From positions 372,001 through 436,000 of the forward strand of contig NW_027288732.1 in assembly GCF_037038585.1 (NCBI RefSeq): a stretch of 64,000 nucleotides of DNA, in the 5' to 3' direction. This document shows, one piece after another, positions 29,194-42,299 of the stretch (its first letter is position 1; each line of letters starts with the position of its first letter). Source of the stretch: Patagioenas fasciata. Lineage: Eukaryota > Chordata > Aves > Columbiformes > Columbidae. Position numbers and translations under genes: made by a program. The notes below the pieces were generated by a model, which searched no databases, was not told the DNA's origin, and saw nothing but the letters and a program-made list of their open reading frames with translations.

Positions 29194-31182
29194 ATGGGAA
29201 ACACGGCATCCGTGGAAGAAAAAATAATAGTGAGAAGTATTCTGCAGCTGGCTGCAAGAACAGGAAGAATTTTGGAAAAAGACGCGGTGGAGCGCCTTTT
29301 ACTATTCGCCCAGCGTAAGGGCTGTGTTCGTTCGACGGACGAATTTTTTTCTCCCGGTACATGGGAGGACATAGGGACCGAACTATGGGAAGCGGTTACA
29401 AGGGGGAGCCGCGAGGCTTGCGATCTCGCCAGACCCTGGCGGGAGGTCAGGCAGCTAATGCAGGAAGTCTCAGAGGAGCCGGAGCTGTGTGCCATCCCCT
29501 CGGAGCCGCCCGCCGAGAGCTGCCCACCCTCCAAGAACTCCGAAGAATCAACACCGCTGGTATGTCCCGTATCAGATCTGGAGTTCTGGGGCGGAGAGCA
29601 AATTATACCCTCTGCGCCCGTTGAGCCATTGCCTGGCTCCGACAACGAATGGCAGCAACCGGCAAGTTTCAACAAGCCAGGACAAGTTAATCCAGCCGAC
29701 GTGCCTTTGCCGGAGGACCCGATGGAACACCAGGACGGAGCACCGCAGAATCGCCCTGACTTCCAGGAGGAGACCCACGTGCAGAGCCTGAAGGACTTAC
29801 TGAGACGGCAGGAGAGCCAGATGCAAGAAGTTCTAGAAGCTATGAAACGACTAGATGGCTGTAACAGTAAAACTTCGCAGTTAATAGCATATAAAAAGGC
29901 GTCAGATGCAATTAAGGACAGGCTGGAGGCAACTGGCAGGGAATGTGAAAAACGGGGAAAACAGGAAAGGGAGGGGGCGAAATTAGACCTCACTCCGGAG
30001 GAGCTCCGTATCAAAAGGGAGCGAATACAAAAATGGGCTAGACAATGTGTTGAAGATGGGATGTGGTCTGTAAGAGAAGCAGATGAATATTTGAGAGCGC
30101 GATATGGAAAAGGGCTGGAGACTGGGTTAGCAGATCGGTTTGCAAATATGCGTCGACTTACTGATCCACAGGGAAACAGAAGGGAATTGTATAGCAGTGA
30201 TAATAATGATAATTTGGGTGCTGCCCCTGTGCATCAGGGTAGAGATATTCCTCGAGATCATTCTTATAATGCAGGGCAACGTTGGCAAGGAGTAATCAGA
30301 GATGCAACTATTGAAGGGATCATGTTACCTGGTAGTATTACAGCAGTGCCAGTGCACATAGATAATAGAGGACAAAGGCAGTGGTCGCCTTTTGATTGGA
30401 AAACGGTTAAGCAATTGCAAAGTGCAGTTATGCAATATGGTATGGATAATAAGCATGTGATGCAGCTAATCAATTCATTTTTCAAGGGGCAAGTACTAAC
30501 TCAAACAGATATTAGGGCATTGATGGAGTTATTGCTTCCTCCAACAGGGTATTTGCTGTTCTTGGACAAGTGGCAGGGGAAAGTGGAATTGGCAGTATTA
30601 GAAAATGTTCGTTTACCAGCTGATGATCCGTTGCGGTTAGCTAGCATGGACCAGTTACTGGGTCGTGGGCAATATGTGGATGGTGCTACTCAGGCAGCAC
30701 TTCATCCAAGGATTTTGCAGCAAACGCAAGGGCTTGCCTTGGCGGCAGTGAAAGAATTGCCAAATAGAGGTAACCCTGTGCCACCCTATTCTACAATAGA
30801 GTGGGATCCTGGGGAATCATATATGATATTTGTGGATTGTTTAAAAGAAGTGATAGATGCCTCTCCTAACTTGACTCAAGAGGCAGAAGCTGCTGTGGGG
30901 AAAGATTTGGCTATGACGAATGCAAACACCCAATGCCAACAGATATTAGCCGGTTTGGGAAAAACTGCTTCTTTAGCAGAGATGGTGGAAGCTTGCACAC
31001 AGGTACCAATTATGCAACAGGAGGTAGAAAAAGCAAAAATACATGCTCAAGCCCACGCTGCGGCCTTGGCTGCAGCACGTAAGCCTGCAATGAAAGGTGG
31101 AAGCCCTTCTTCTTGTGGCCTAGCATGTTTTACTTGCAGACAGACAGGACATATTAAAAGAAACTGCCCTCAATATGCTTAG
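29194..31182 (+). CDS. gag: Gag polyprotein, uninterrupted frame (copy 4)
   Basis: Gag of 662 residues, same protein as the other copies, with matrix, PSAP-bearing linker, capsid and one CCHC knuckle. It lies under its own 5' LTR promoter and is followed by the broken pol. Confidence 0.93.
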   Translation: MGNTASVEEKIIVRSILQLAARTGRILEKDAVERLLLFAQRKGCVRSTDEFFSPGTWEDIGTELWEAVTRGSREACDLARPWREVRQLMQEVSEEPELCAIPSEPPAESCPPSKNSEESTPLVCPVSDLEFWGGEQIIPSAPVEPLPGSDNEWQQPASFNKPGQVNPADVPLPEDPMEHQDGAPQNRPDFQEETHVQSLKDLLRRQESQMQEVLEAMKRLDGCNSKTSQLIAYKKASDAIKDRLEATGRECEKRGKQEREGAKLDLTPEELRIKRERIQKWARQCVEDGMWSVREADEYLRARYGKGLETGLADRFANMRRLTDPQGNRRELYSSDNNDNLGAAPVHQGRDIPRDHSYNAGQRWQGVIRDATIEGIMLPGSITAVPVHIDNRGQRQWSPFDWKTVKQLQSAVMQYGMDNKHVMQLINSFFKGQVLTQTDIRALMELLLPPTGYLLFLDKWQGKVELAVLENVRLPADDPLRLASMDQLLGRGQYVDGATQAALHPRILQQTQGLALAAVKELPNRGNPVPPYSTIEWDPGESYMIFVDCLKEVIDASPNLTQEAEAAVGKDLAMTNANTQCQQILAGLGKTASLAEMVEACTQVPIMQQEVEKAKIHAQAHAAALAAARKPAMKGGSPSSCGLACFTCRQTGHIKRNCPQYA

Positions 31183-31187
31183 CAGCA

Positions 31188-32299
31188 TTGCAAAAATGGC
31201 AAAACTCTCCAGTTAATCTGGTAACAGATTCTCTTTATGTTGTGGGAATTGTACAAAGAATACATAGAGCACTTTTGCAGCGAGTTTCCAATTCCTTATT
31301 GTTTGAAGCATTGTTAGATTTGTGGAACGTATTAGATTATAGGACAGCACCAGTATTTATCATGTATATAAAAAGCCATACTAACATACCAGGTGGTCTA
31401 GTAGAGGGAAACAGCATTATAGACAAACTTGTGGCAGTAGCAGATATATCCCCTTTTGAACAAACCAGACAAGCTCACGAATTCTTTCATCAATCCTCAG
31501 CAGCACTCCGAAAGCAGTTTACAATTACAAAGGAACAAGCTCGAGCCATTATTGCAGCTTGTCCTGATTGTGCCCGCATAGTCCCTCTCCAACAAAAGGG
31601 AGTAAATCCTCGGGGCTTGCAGCCAGGTCAGTTATGGCAAACTGATATTACTGAATTTGCACCATTTGGCAGACAAAAGTACATTCATGTCTCCATAGAT
31701 ACCTGTTCAGGACTGCTGTGGGCTACAGCCTTGACCTCAGCAAATGCAAAGGCAGTAAAACGTCATTTACTACAAGCTTTTGCTGTCATGGGTGTCCCTA
31801 CACAAATCAAAACAGATAATGGTCCTGCATATCACTCTGACAGACTTGCAGCCTTCCTCACCCAGTGGAAGGTACAACACCTGTTTGGAATCCCTTATAA
31901 TTGTACTGGCCAAGCAATTATTGAGCGTGCACACCGTGCATTAAAAATCTTTTGTCTGTTTTGAAAAAACAAGGGGGAATTGGTGTGAGCCCAGAAGAGG
32001 TATTGATGAAGGCATTGTATGTGCTGAACTGGCTTAATCCTAAAAGTGAAACTGAAATGGAACCAGTTGTTATGCACCATATCAAAAATGTCAAAGATTT
32101 TTCCGAAAATGTGCCTAGGGTTAGTGTGTTTAATCCGACAACACAACAATGGGAAGGTCCTATGTCACTAATAACCTGGGGAAGGGGATATGCTTGTGTT
32201 TCTACAGGTAACCACAAAAATTCATGGATCCCAGCAAAGTGGGTGAGACCTTGGCTAGCTAACAGAGAAGAAACCGATTGCAGTGATGACAACCCTTAA
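31188..32299 (+). pseudogene. pol: pol remnant: RNase H 3' half plus integrase, frameshifted (copy 4)
   Basis: First frame 31188-31964, C-terminal integrase frame ending at 32299; same deletion and frameshift as the other copies. It carries His, not copy 2's Asp, at the site of the private change. Confidence 0.9.
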
Positions 32300-32419
32300 C
32301 CTCAGACATGTTATCGCTTTAAGCAACGAATGTAGCCAATGTTGAGAATACCACTTTGTAAAACAGAGCAGCAATTAATTTTTTGTTATTGGACATGTTC
32401 ACAGTTACGAAGAGTTTGA

Positions 32420-32604
32420 TTGTATGTGTTGTTTGAACTTAAAAAGATAGAAGATTTGCAGAACAAGAAAATAACAGAAGATACTGGGTTTTTTGGGGTG
32501 AATGCCTTGTTTGGCTAAAAGGAATATTGAAAACAGGTTTGTTCTTGTTAATTTTAATTGTATTAGCCTTAATGTTCTTACCCTGTATTTCACACTGTAT
32601 TTAA
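32420..32604 (+). pseudogene. env: env transmembrane-subunit tail, frameshifted (copy 4)
   Basis: Same remnant as in copy 1: polar pre-membrane stretch, frameshift, hydrophobic segment, short tail. Confidence 0.72.
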
Positions 32605-32635
32605 AGCATGATACGGCGTATTGTTAATATTAAAT

Positions 32636-32649
32636 AAAAGAGGGGGAGA
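32636..32649 (+). promoter_or_regulatory. Polypurine tract (copy 4)
   Basis: AAAAGAGGGGGAGA directly before the 3' LTR. Confidence 0.85.
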
Positions 32650-32977
32650 TGTAGTGGCAGAGCCCCCCCCGCCCCAGGGGGATGGGGTTGTCGCCAGCCT
32701 GGCTGAGAGGTGAAGCCAGAGACAAAAGAGACTAAAGGACCACCATTAGAAGGTAATAATGAGTGAGCAATCGCCGGACACATGCGTGCAGAGTGCATGG
32801 ACAGTACATGCAGCCTATCATGTTATTGTATAACACGAGTTACAACCAATCACGTTGTTGTAAGGCGCGTGGACAGGGCAGCTTTGCTATAAAGCTAGCC
32901 CGGTCCGACAATAAAGTGAACTCTGTGAACATCATATTGGTGTGTCAGGTTCCGTGGCTCGCATGGATAAAGCAACA
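32650..32977 (+). repeat. 3' LTR, ERV copy 4 (328 bp)
   Basis: C8 tract and AACACGAG as in copy 2's 3' LTR. AATAAA at 32910-32915. Satellite resumes at 32978. Confidence 0.92.
32910..32915 (+). terminator. Polyadenylation signal in 3' LTR (copy 4)
   Basis: AATAAA with the same downstream GT-rich element. Confidence 0.65.
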
Positions 32978-35900
32978 CCTAACCCCAAATCTAAACCTAA
33001 AATCTAAACCTAACCCCAAATCTAAACCTAAAATCTAAACCTAACCCCAAATCTAAACATAATATCTAAACCTAACCCCAAATCTAAACCTAAAATCTAA
33101 ACCTAACCCCAAATCTAAACCTAACCCCAAATCTAAACCTCAAATCTAAACCTAACCCCAAATCTAAACCTAACCCCAAATCTAAACCTAAACTCTAAAT
33201 CTAACCCCAAATATAAACCTAAAATCTAAACCTAACCCCAAATCTAAACCTAAAATCTAAACCTAACCCCAAATCTAAACCTAACCCCAAATCTAAACCT
33301 ACAATCTAAACCTAACCCCAAATCTAAACCTAACCCCAAATCTAAACCTAAAATCTAAAACTAACCCCAAATCTAAACCTAAAATCTAAACCTAACCCCA
33401 AATCTAAACCTAACCCCAAATCTAAACCTAAAATCTAAACCTAACCCCAAATCTAAACCTAAAATCTAAACCTAACCCCAAAACTAAACCTAAAATCTAA
33501 ACCAAACACCAAATCTAAACCTAAAATCTAAACCTAACCCCAAATCTAAACCTAACCCCAAATCTAAACCTAAAATCTAAACCTAACCCCAAATCTAAAC
33601 CTAAAATCTAAACCTAACCCCAAATCTAAACCTAAAATCTAAACTTAACCCCAAATCTAAACCTAAAATCTAAACCTAACCCCAAATCTAAACCTAACCC
33701 CAAATCTAAACCTTAAAATCCAAACCTAACCCCAAATCTAAACCTAAAATCTAAACCTAACGCCAAATCTAAACCTAACCCCAACCCCTAACCACAAATC
33801 TAAACCTAACCCCAAATCTAAAGCTAACCCCAACCCCTAACCCCAAATCTAAACCTAACCCCAAATCTAAACCTAAAATCTAAACCTAACCCCAAATCTA
33901 AACCTAACCCCAACCCCTAACCCCAAATCTAAACCTAACCCCAAATCTAAACCTAACCCCAACCCCTAACTCCAAATCTAAACCTAACCCCAAATCTAAA
34001 CCTAACCCCAACCCCTAACACCAAATCTAAACCTAACCCCAAATCTAAACCTAACTCCAACACCTAACTCCAAATCTAAACCTAACCCCAAATCTAAACC
34101 TAACCCCAACCCCTAACCCCAAATCTAAAACTAAACCCAAATCTAAATCTAACCCCGACCCCTAACCCCAAATCTAAACCTAACCCCAAATCTAAACCTA
34201 ACCCCAAATCTAAACCCCAAATCTAAACCTAACCCCAACCCCTAAACCCAAATCTAAACCTAACCCCAAATATAAACCTAACCCCAAATCTAAACCCCAA
34301 ATCTAAAAATAACCCCAAATCTAAACCTAACCCCAAATCTAAACCCCAAATCTAAACCAAACCACAAATCTAAACATAACCCCAACCCCTAAGCCCAAAT
34401 CTAAACCTAACCCCAACCCCTAACCCCAAATCTAAACCTAACCCCAAATCTAAACATAACCCCAACCCCTAACCCCAACCCCTAACCCCAAATCTAAATC
34501 TAACCCCAACCCCTAACCCCAACCCCTAACCCCAAATCTAAAAATAACCCCAACCCCTAACCCAACCCCTAACCCCAAATCTAAACCTAACCCCAAATCT
34601 AAACCTAACCCCAAATCCAAACCTAACCCCAAATGTAAACCTAACCCAAAATCTAAACCAAACCCCAACCTCTAACTCCAAATCTAAACCTAACCCCAAA
34701 TCTAAACCTAACCCCGACCCCTAACCCCAAATCTAAACCTAACCCCAAATCTAAACCTAACCCCAAACCCTAATCCCAACCACTAACGCCAACCCCTAAC
34801 CCCAAATGTAAACCTAACCCCAAGCACTAACCCCAAATCTAAACCTAACCCCTAACCCTAAACCCAAAACTAAACCTAACCCCAAATCTAATCCTAACCC
34901 CAACCCCTAACCCCAAATCAAAACCTAACCCCAAATCTAAACCTAAAATCTAAACCTAACCCCAAATCTAAACCTAAAATCTAAACCTAACACCAAATCT
35001 AAACCTAAAATCTAAACCTAACCCCAAATCTAACCCTAACCCCAAATCTAAACCTAAAATCTAAACCTAACCCCAAATCTAAACCTAAAATCTAAACCTA
35101 ACCCCAAATCTAAACCTAATATCTAAAACTAACCCCAAATCTAAAACTAAAATCTAAACCTAACCCCAAATTTAAACCTAAAATCTAAACCTGACCCCAA
35201 ATCTAAACCTAAAATCTAAACCTAACCCCAAATCTAAACCTAACCCCAACCCCTAACCCCAAATCTAAACCTAACCCCAAATCTAAACCTAACCCCAACC
35301 CCTAATCCCAAATCTAAACCTAACCCCAAATCTAAACCTAACCCCAACCCCTAACTCCAAATCTAAACCTAACCCCAAATCTAAATCTAACCCCGACCCC
35401 TAACCCCAAATCTAAACCTAACCCCAAATCTAAACCTAACCCCAACCCCTAAACCCAAATCTAAACCTAACCACAACAACTAACCCCAAATCTAAACCTA
35501 ACCCCAAATCTAAACCTAACCCCAACCCCTAACCCCAAATCTAAACCTAACCCCAATTCCTAACCCCAACCCCTAAACCCAAATCTAAACCTAACCCCAA
35601 CCCCTAACCCAACCCCTAACCCCAAATCTAAACCTAACCCCAAATCTAAACCTAACCCCAACCCCTAACCACAAATCTAAACCTAACCCCAAATCTAAAC
35701 CTAACCCCAACCACTAACCCCAACCCCTAACCCCAACCCCTAACCCCAAATCTAATCCTAACCTCAACCCCTAACCCCAAATCTAAACCTAACCCCAGAT
35801 CTAAACCTAACCCCAAATCTAAACCTAAAATCTAAACCTAACCCGAAATCTAAACCTAAAATCAAAACCTAACCCCAAATCTAAACCTAACCCCAAATCT

Positions 35901-38900
35901 AAACCTAAAATCTAAACCTAACCCCAAATCTAAACCTAACCCCAAATATAAACCTAAAATCTAAACCTTACCCCAAATCTAAACCTAAAATCTAAACCTA
36001 ACCCCAAATCTAAACCTAACCCCAAATCTAAACCTAAAATCCAAACCTAACCCCAAATCTAAACCTAAAATCTAAACCTAACCCCAAATCCAAACCTAAC
36101 CCCAACCCCTCACCCCAAATCTAAACCTAACCCCAAATCTAAACCTAACCCTAAGCCCTAACCCCAAATCTAAACCTAACCCCTTATCTAAACCTAACCC
36201 CAACCCCTAACCCCAAATCGAAATCTAAACCCAAATCTAAACCTAAACCCAACCCCTAACCCCAACCCCTAACCCCAAATCTAAACCTAACCCCAACCCC
36301 TAACTCCAACCCATAACCCCAAATCTAAACCTAACCCCAAGCCCTAACCCCAACCACTATCCCCAACCCCTAACCCCAAATCCAAACCTAACCCCAAATC
36401 TAAACCTAACCCCAAACCCTAACCACAAATATAAACCTAATCGTAAATTTAAACCTAACCTCAATCCCTGACCCCAATTCTAAACCTAACCCCAAATCTA
36501 AACCTAACCCCAACCCCTAACCCCAAATCTAAACCTAACCCCATATCTAAACGTAACCCCAACCCCTAACCCCAAATATAAACCTAAACCCAAATCTTAA
36601 CCTAAACACAACCCCTAACCCCAAATCTAAACCTAACCCCAAATCTAAACCTAACCCCAAATCTAAACCCCAAATCTAAACCTAACCCCAAATCTAAACC
36701 TAACCCCAACCCCTAACCCCGAATCTAAACCTAACCCCAAATCTAAACCTAACCCCAACCCCTAACCCCAAACCTAAACCTAAACAAAATCTAAACCTAA
36801 CCCCAACCCCTAACCCCAAATCTAAACCCAACCCCAATTCCTAACCCCAAATCTAAACCTAACCCCAACCCCTAACACCAAATCTAAACCTAACCCCAAA
36901 TCTAAACCTAACCCCAACCCCTAACCCCAACCCCTAACCCCAAATCTAAACCTAACCTCAACCCCTAACCCCAAATCTAAACTTAAACCCAAATCTAAAC
37001 CTTACCCCAACCCCTAACCCGAAATCTAAACCTAACCCCAACCCCTAACCCCAAATCTAAACCCAACCCCAAATCTAAACCCCAAATCTAAACCTAACCC
37101 CAAATCTAAACCTAACCCCAACCCCTAACCCCAAATCTAAACCTAAACAAAATCTAAACCTAACCCCAACCCCTAACCCCAAATCTAAACCCAACCCCAA
37201 CCCCTAACCCCAAATCTAAACGTAACCCCAACCCCTAACCCTAAATCTAAACCTAACCCCAAATCTAAACCTAACCCCAACCCCTAACCCCAACCCCTAA
37301 CCCCAACCCCTAACCCCAAATCTAAACCTAACCTCAACCAATAACCCCAAATCTAAACCTAACCCCAAATCTAAACCTTACCCCAACCCCTAACCAAAAA
37401 TCTAAACCTAACACAACACCTAACCATAAATCTAAACCTAACCCCAAATCTAAACCTAACCCCAACCCCTAACCCCAACCCCTAATCCCAACCCCTAACC
37501 CCAAATCTAATCCTAACCTCAACCCTTAACCCCAAATCTAAACCTAACCCCAGATCTAAACTTAACCCCAACCCCTAACCCCAATTCTAAACCTAACACC
37601 AAATCTAAACCTAAAATATAAACCTAACCCCAAATCTAAAACTAAAATCTAAACCTAACCCGAAATCTAATCCTAAAATCTAAACCTAACCCCAAATCTA
37701 AACCTAACCCCAAATCTAAACCTAAAACCTAAAGCTAACCCCAAATCTAAACCTAAAATCTAAACCTAACCCCAAATCTAAACCTAAAATCTAAACCTAA
37801 CCCCAAATCTAAACCTAAAATCTAAACCTAACCCCAAATCTAAACCTAAAATCTAAACCTACTCCCAAATCTAAACCTAACCCCAAATCTAAACCTAAAA
37901 TCTAAACCTAACCCCAAATCTAAACCTAAAATCTAAACCTAACCCCAAATCTAAACCTAAAATCTAAACCTAACCCCAAATCTAAACCTAAAACCAAATC
38001 TAAACCTAAAATCTAAACCTAACCCCAAATCTAAACCTAACCCCAAATCTAAACCTAAAATCTAAACCTAACCCCAAATCTAAACCTAACCCCAACCCCT
38101 AACCCCAAATCTAAACCCCAAATCTAAACCTAACCCCAACCCCTAACTCCAAATCTAAACCTAACCCCAAATCTAAACCTAACCTTAACCCCTAACCCCA
38201 AATCTAAACCTAACCCCAAATCTAAACCTAACCCCAACACCTCGCTCCAAATCTAAACCTAACCCCAAATCTAAACCTAACCCCAACCCCTAACCCCAAA
38301 TCTAAACCCCAAATCTAAACCTAACCCCAACCCCTAACTCCAAATCTAAACCTAACCCCAAATCTAAACCAAACCTTAACCCCTAACCCCAAATCTAAAC
38401 CTAACCCCAAATCTAAACCTAACCCCAACACCTAGCTCCAAATCTAAACCTAACCCCAAATCTAAACCTAACCCCAACCCCTAACCCCAAATCTAAAACT
38501 AACCCCAAATCTAACCCTAACCCCGACCCCTAACCCCGAATCTAAACCTAACCCCAAATCTAAACCTAACCCCAACCCCTAACCCCAAATCTAAACCTAA
38601 CCCCATATCTAAACGTAACCCCATCCTCTAACCCCAAATATAAACCTAACCCCAAATCTTAACCTAAACCCTACCCCTAAGCCCAAATCTAAACCTAACC
38701 CCAACCCCTAACCCCAACCCCTAACCCCGAATCTAAACCTAACCCCAAATCTAAACCTAAACCCAAATCTAAACACCAAATCTAAACCTAACCCCAAATC
38801 TAAAGCTAACCCCAACCCCTAACCCCGAATCTAGACCTAACCCCAAATCTAAACCTAACCCCAACCCCTAACCCCAAACCTAAACCTAAACAAAATCTAA

Positions 38901-41900
38901 ACCTAACCCCAACCCCTAACCCCAAATCTAAACCCAACGACAACCCCTAACCACAAATCTAAACCTAACCCCAACCCCTAACACCAAATCTAAACCTAAC
39001 CCCAACCCCTAACCCCAATTCCTAACCCCTAACCCCAAATCTAAACCTAAAATCTAAACCTAACCCCAAATCTAAACCTAAAATCTAAACCTAACCCCAA
39101 ATCTAAACCTAAAATCTAAACCTAACCCTAAATCTAAACCTAAAATCTAAACCTAAGCCCAAATCTAAACCTAACCCCAAATCTAAACCTAAAATCCAAA
39201 CCTAACCCCAAATCTAAACCTAAAATCTAAACCTAACCCCAAATCTAATCCTAACCCCAACCCCTACACCAAATCTAAACCTAACCCCAAATCTAAACCT
39301 AACCCCAACCCCTAACCCCAACCCCTAACCCCAAATCTAAACCTAACCTCAACCCCTAACCCCAAATCTAAACCTAACCCCAAATCTAAACCTTACCCCA
39401 ACCCCTAACCCGAAATCTAAACCTAACCCCAACACCTAACCCTAAATCTAAACCTAACCCCAAATCTAAACCTAACCCCAAACCCTAACCCCAACCCCTA
39501 ATCCCAACCCATAACCCCAAATCTAATCCTAACCTCAACCCTTAACCCCAAATCTAAACCTAACCCCAACCCCTAACCCAACCCCTAACCCCAAATCTAA
39601 ACCTAACCCCAAAACTAAACCTAAAATCTAAACCTAACCCCAAATCTAAACCTAAAATCTAAACCTAACCCCAAATCTAAACCTAACCCCAAATCTAAAC
39701 CTAAAATCTAAACCTAACTCCAAATCTAAACCTAAAATCTAAACCTAACCCCAAATCTAAACCTAAAATCTAAACCTAACCCCAAATCTAAACCTAACCC
39801 CAAATCTAAACTTTAAAATCCAAACCTAACCCCAAATCTAAACCTAAAATCTAAACCTAACCCCAAATTTAACCCTACCCCAACCCCTAACCACAAATCT
39901 AAACCTAACCCCAAATCTAAATCTAACCTCAACCCCTAACTCCAAATCTAAACCTAACCCCAAATCTAAACCTGAAATCTAAACCTAACCCCAAATCTGA
40001 ACCTAACCCCAACCCCTAACCCCAAATCTAAACCTAACCCCAAATCTAAACCTAACCCCAACCCCTAACTCCGAATCTAAACCTAACCCCAAATCTAAAC
40101 CTAACCCCAACCCCTAACCACAAATCTAAACCTAACCCCAAATCTAAATCTAACCTCAACCCCTAACTCCAAATCTAAACCTAACCCCAAATCTAAACCT
40201 GAAATCTAAACCTAACCCCAAATCTGAACCTAACCCCAACCCCTAACCCCAAATCTAAAACTAAACCCAAATCTAAATCTATCCCCGACCCCTAACCCCA
40301 AATCTAAACCTAACCCCAAATCTAAACCTAACCCCAAATCTAAACCCCAAATCTAAAAATAACCCCAAATCTAAACCTAACCCCAAATCTAAACCCCAAA
40401 TCTAAACCGAACCCCAAATCTAAACATAACCCCAACCCCTAAGCCCAAATCTAAACCTAACCCCAACCCCTAACCCCAAATCTAAACCTAACCCCAAATC
40501 TAAACCTAACCCCAACCACTAACCCCAACCCCTAACCCCAAATCTAAACCTAACCCCAATTCCTAACCCCAACCCCTAACCCCAAATCTAAACGTAACCC
40601 CAACCCCTAACCCAACCCCTAACCCCAAATCTAAACCTAACCCCAAATCTAAACCTAACCCCAACCCCTAACCCCAAATGTAAACCTAACCCCAAATCTA
40701 AACCTAACCCCAAACTCTAACTCCAAATCTAAACCTAAACCCAAATCTAAACCTAACCCCGACCCCTAACCCCAAATCTAAACCTTACCCCATATCTAAA
40801 CCTAACCCCAAACCCTAATCCCAACCCCTAACGCTAACCCCTAACCCCAAATCTAAACCTAACCCCAACCACTAACCCGAAATCTATACCTAACCCCAAA
40901 CCCTAACCCCAAAACTAAACCTAACCCCAAATCTAATCCTAACCCCAACCCCTAACCCCAAATCTAAACCTAACCCCAAATCTAAACCTAAAATCTAAAC
41001 CTAACCCCAAATCTAAACCTAACCCCAAATCTAAACCTAAAATCTAAACCTAAACCCAAATCTAAACCTAATATCTAAACCTAACCCCAAATCTAAACCT
41101 AACCCCAAATCTAAACCTAAAATTAAACCTAACCCCAAATCTAAACCTAAAATCTAAACCTAACCCCAAATCTAAACCTAAAATCTAAACCTAACCCCAA
41201 ATCTAAACCTAACCCCAAATGTAAACCTAAAATCTAAACCTAACCCCAAATCTAAACCTAAAATCTAAACCTGACCCCAAATCTAAACCTAAAATCTAAA
41301 CCTAACCCCAAATCTAAACCTAACCCCAACCCCTAACCCCAAATCTAAACCTAACCCCAAATCTAAACCTAACCCCAACCCCTAACCCCAAATCTAAACC
41401 TAACCCAAATCTAAACCTAACCCCAACCCCTAACTCCAAATCTAAACCTAACCCCAAATCTAAACCTAACCCTAACCCCTAACACCAAATCTAAACCTAA
41501 CCGCAAATCTAAACCTAACCTCAAATCTAAACCTAACCCCAAATATAAACCCCAAATCTAAACCTAACCCCAACCCCTAAACCCAAATCTAAACCTAACC
41601 CCAAATCTAAACCTAACCCCAAATCTAAACCCCAAATCTAAAAATAACCCCAAATCTAAACCTAACCGCAAATCTAAACCCCAAATCTAAACCTAACCCC
41701 AAATCTAAACCTAACCCCAACCCCTAAACCCAAATCTAAACCTAACCACAATAACTAACCCCAAATCTAAACCTAACCCCAAATCTAAACCTAACCCCAA
41801 CCCCTAACCCCAAATCTAAACCTAACCCCAACCCCTAACCCCAAATCCAAACCTAACCCCAAATCTAAACCTAACCCCAATCCCTAACCCCAACCCCTAA

Positions 41901-42299
41901 CCCCACATCTAAACCTAACCCCAATTCCTAACCCCAACCCCTAACCGCAAATCTAAACCTAACCCCAACCCCTAACCCAACCCCTAACCCCAAATCTAAA
42001 CCTAACCCCAACCCCTAACCCCAAATCTAAACCTAACCCCAAATCTAAACCTAACCCCAACCTCTAACCCCAAATCTAAACCTAACCCCAACCCCTAACC
42101 CCAAATCTAAACCTAACCCCAAATCAAAACCTAAGCCCAATCCCTAACCCCAACCCCTAACGCCAACCCCTAAGCCCAAATCTAAACCTAACCCCAACCC
42201 CTAACCCCAAATCTAAACCTAACCCCAAACACTAACCCCAAAACTAAACCTAACCCCAAATCTAATCCTAACCCCAACCCCTAACTCCAAATCTAAACC

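Larger units (their letters stand above)
28731..32977 (+). mobile_element. Defective endogenous retrovirus, copy 4
   Basis: A 4247-bp provirus exactly 17,626 bp after copy 2 and sharing its LTR variants, but with the common C at 32078 rather than copy 2's private G at 14452. It is the last provirus in the window; the following 31 kb is pure satellite. Confidence 0.93.
17627..35250 (+). repeat. 17.6-kb segmental duplication, second unit
   Basis: Second unit of the tandem duplication, carrying ERV copies 3 and 4. Position 17627 matches window position 1, so the true left edge may lie further left. Base differences from the first unit are sparse, for example ATGTAAACC near 3023 against ATCTAAACC at the equivalent place near 20648. 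The right edge near 35250 is where the satellite stops following the first unit. Confidence 0.82.

Noticed and set aside
3541..32977. Four independent retroviral insertions into a hotspot
   Set aside because: Identical flanking satellite over kilobases, fixed 17,626-bp offsets and shared deletions fit duplication. A hotspot does not explain the shared lesions.
1..35250. Assembly artefact (false duplication)
   Set aside because: Not excluded, but disfavoured: the two units differ by private bases (14452, 27277-27300), module indels and LTR variants, and the provirus-free half shows the same kind of duplications. Reads spanning the joint would decide.
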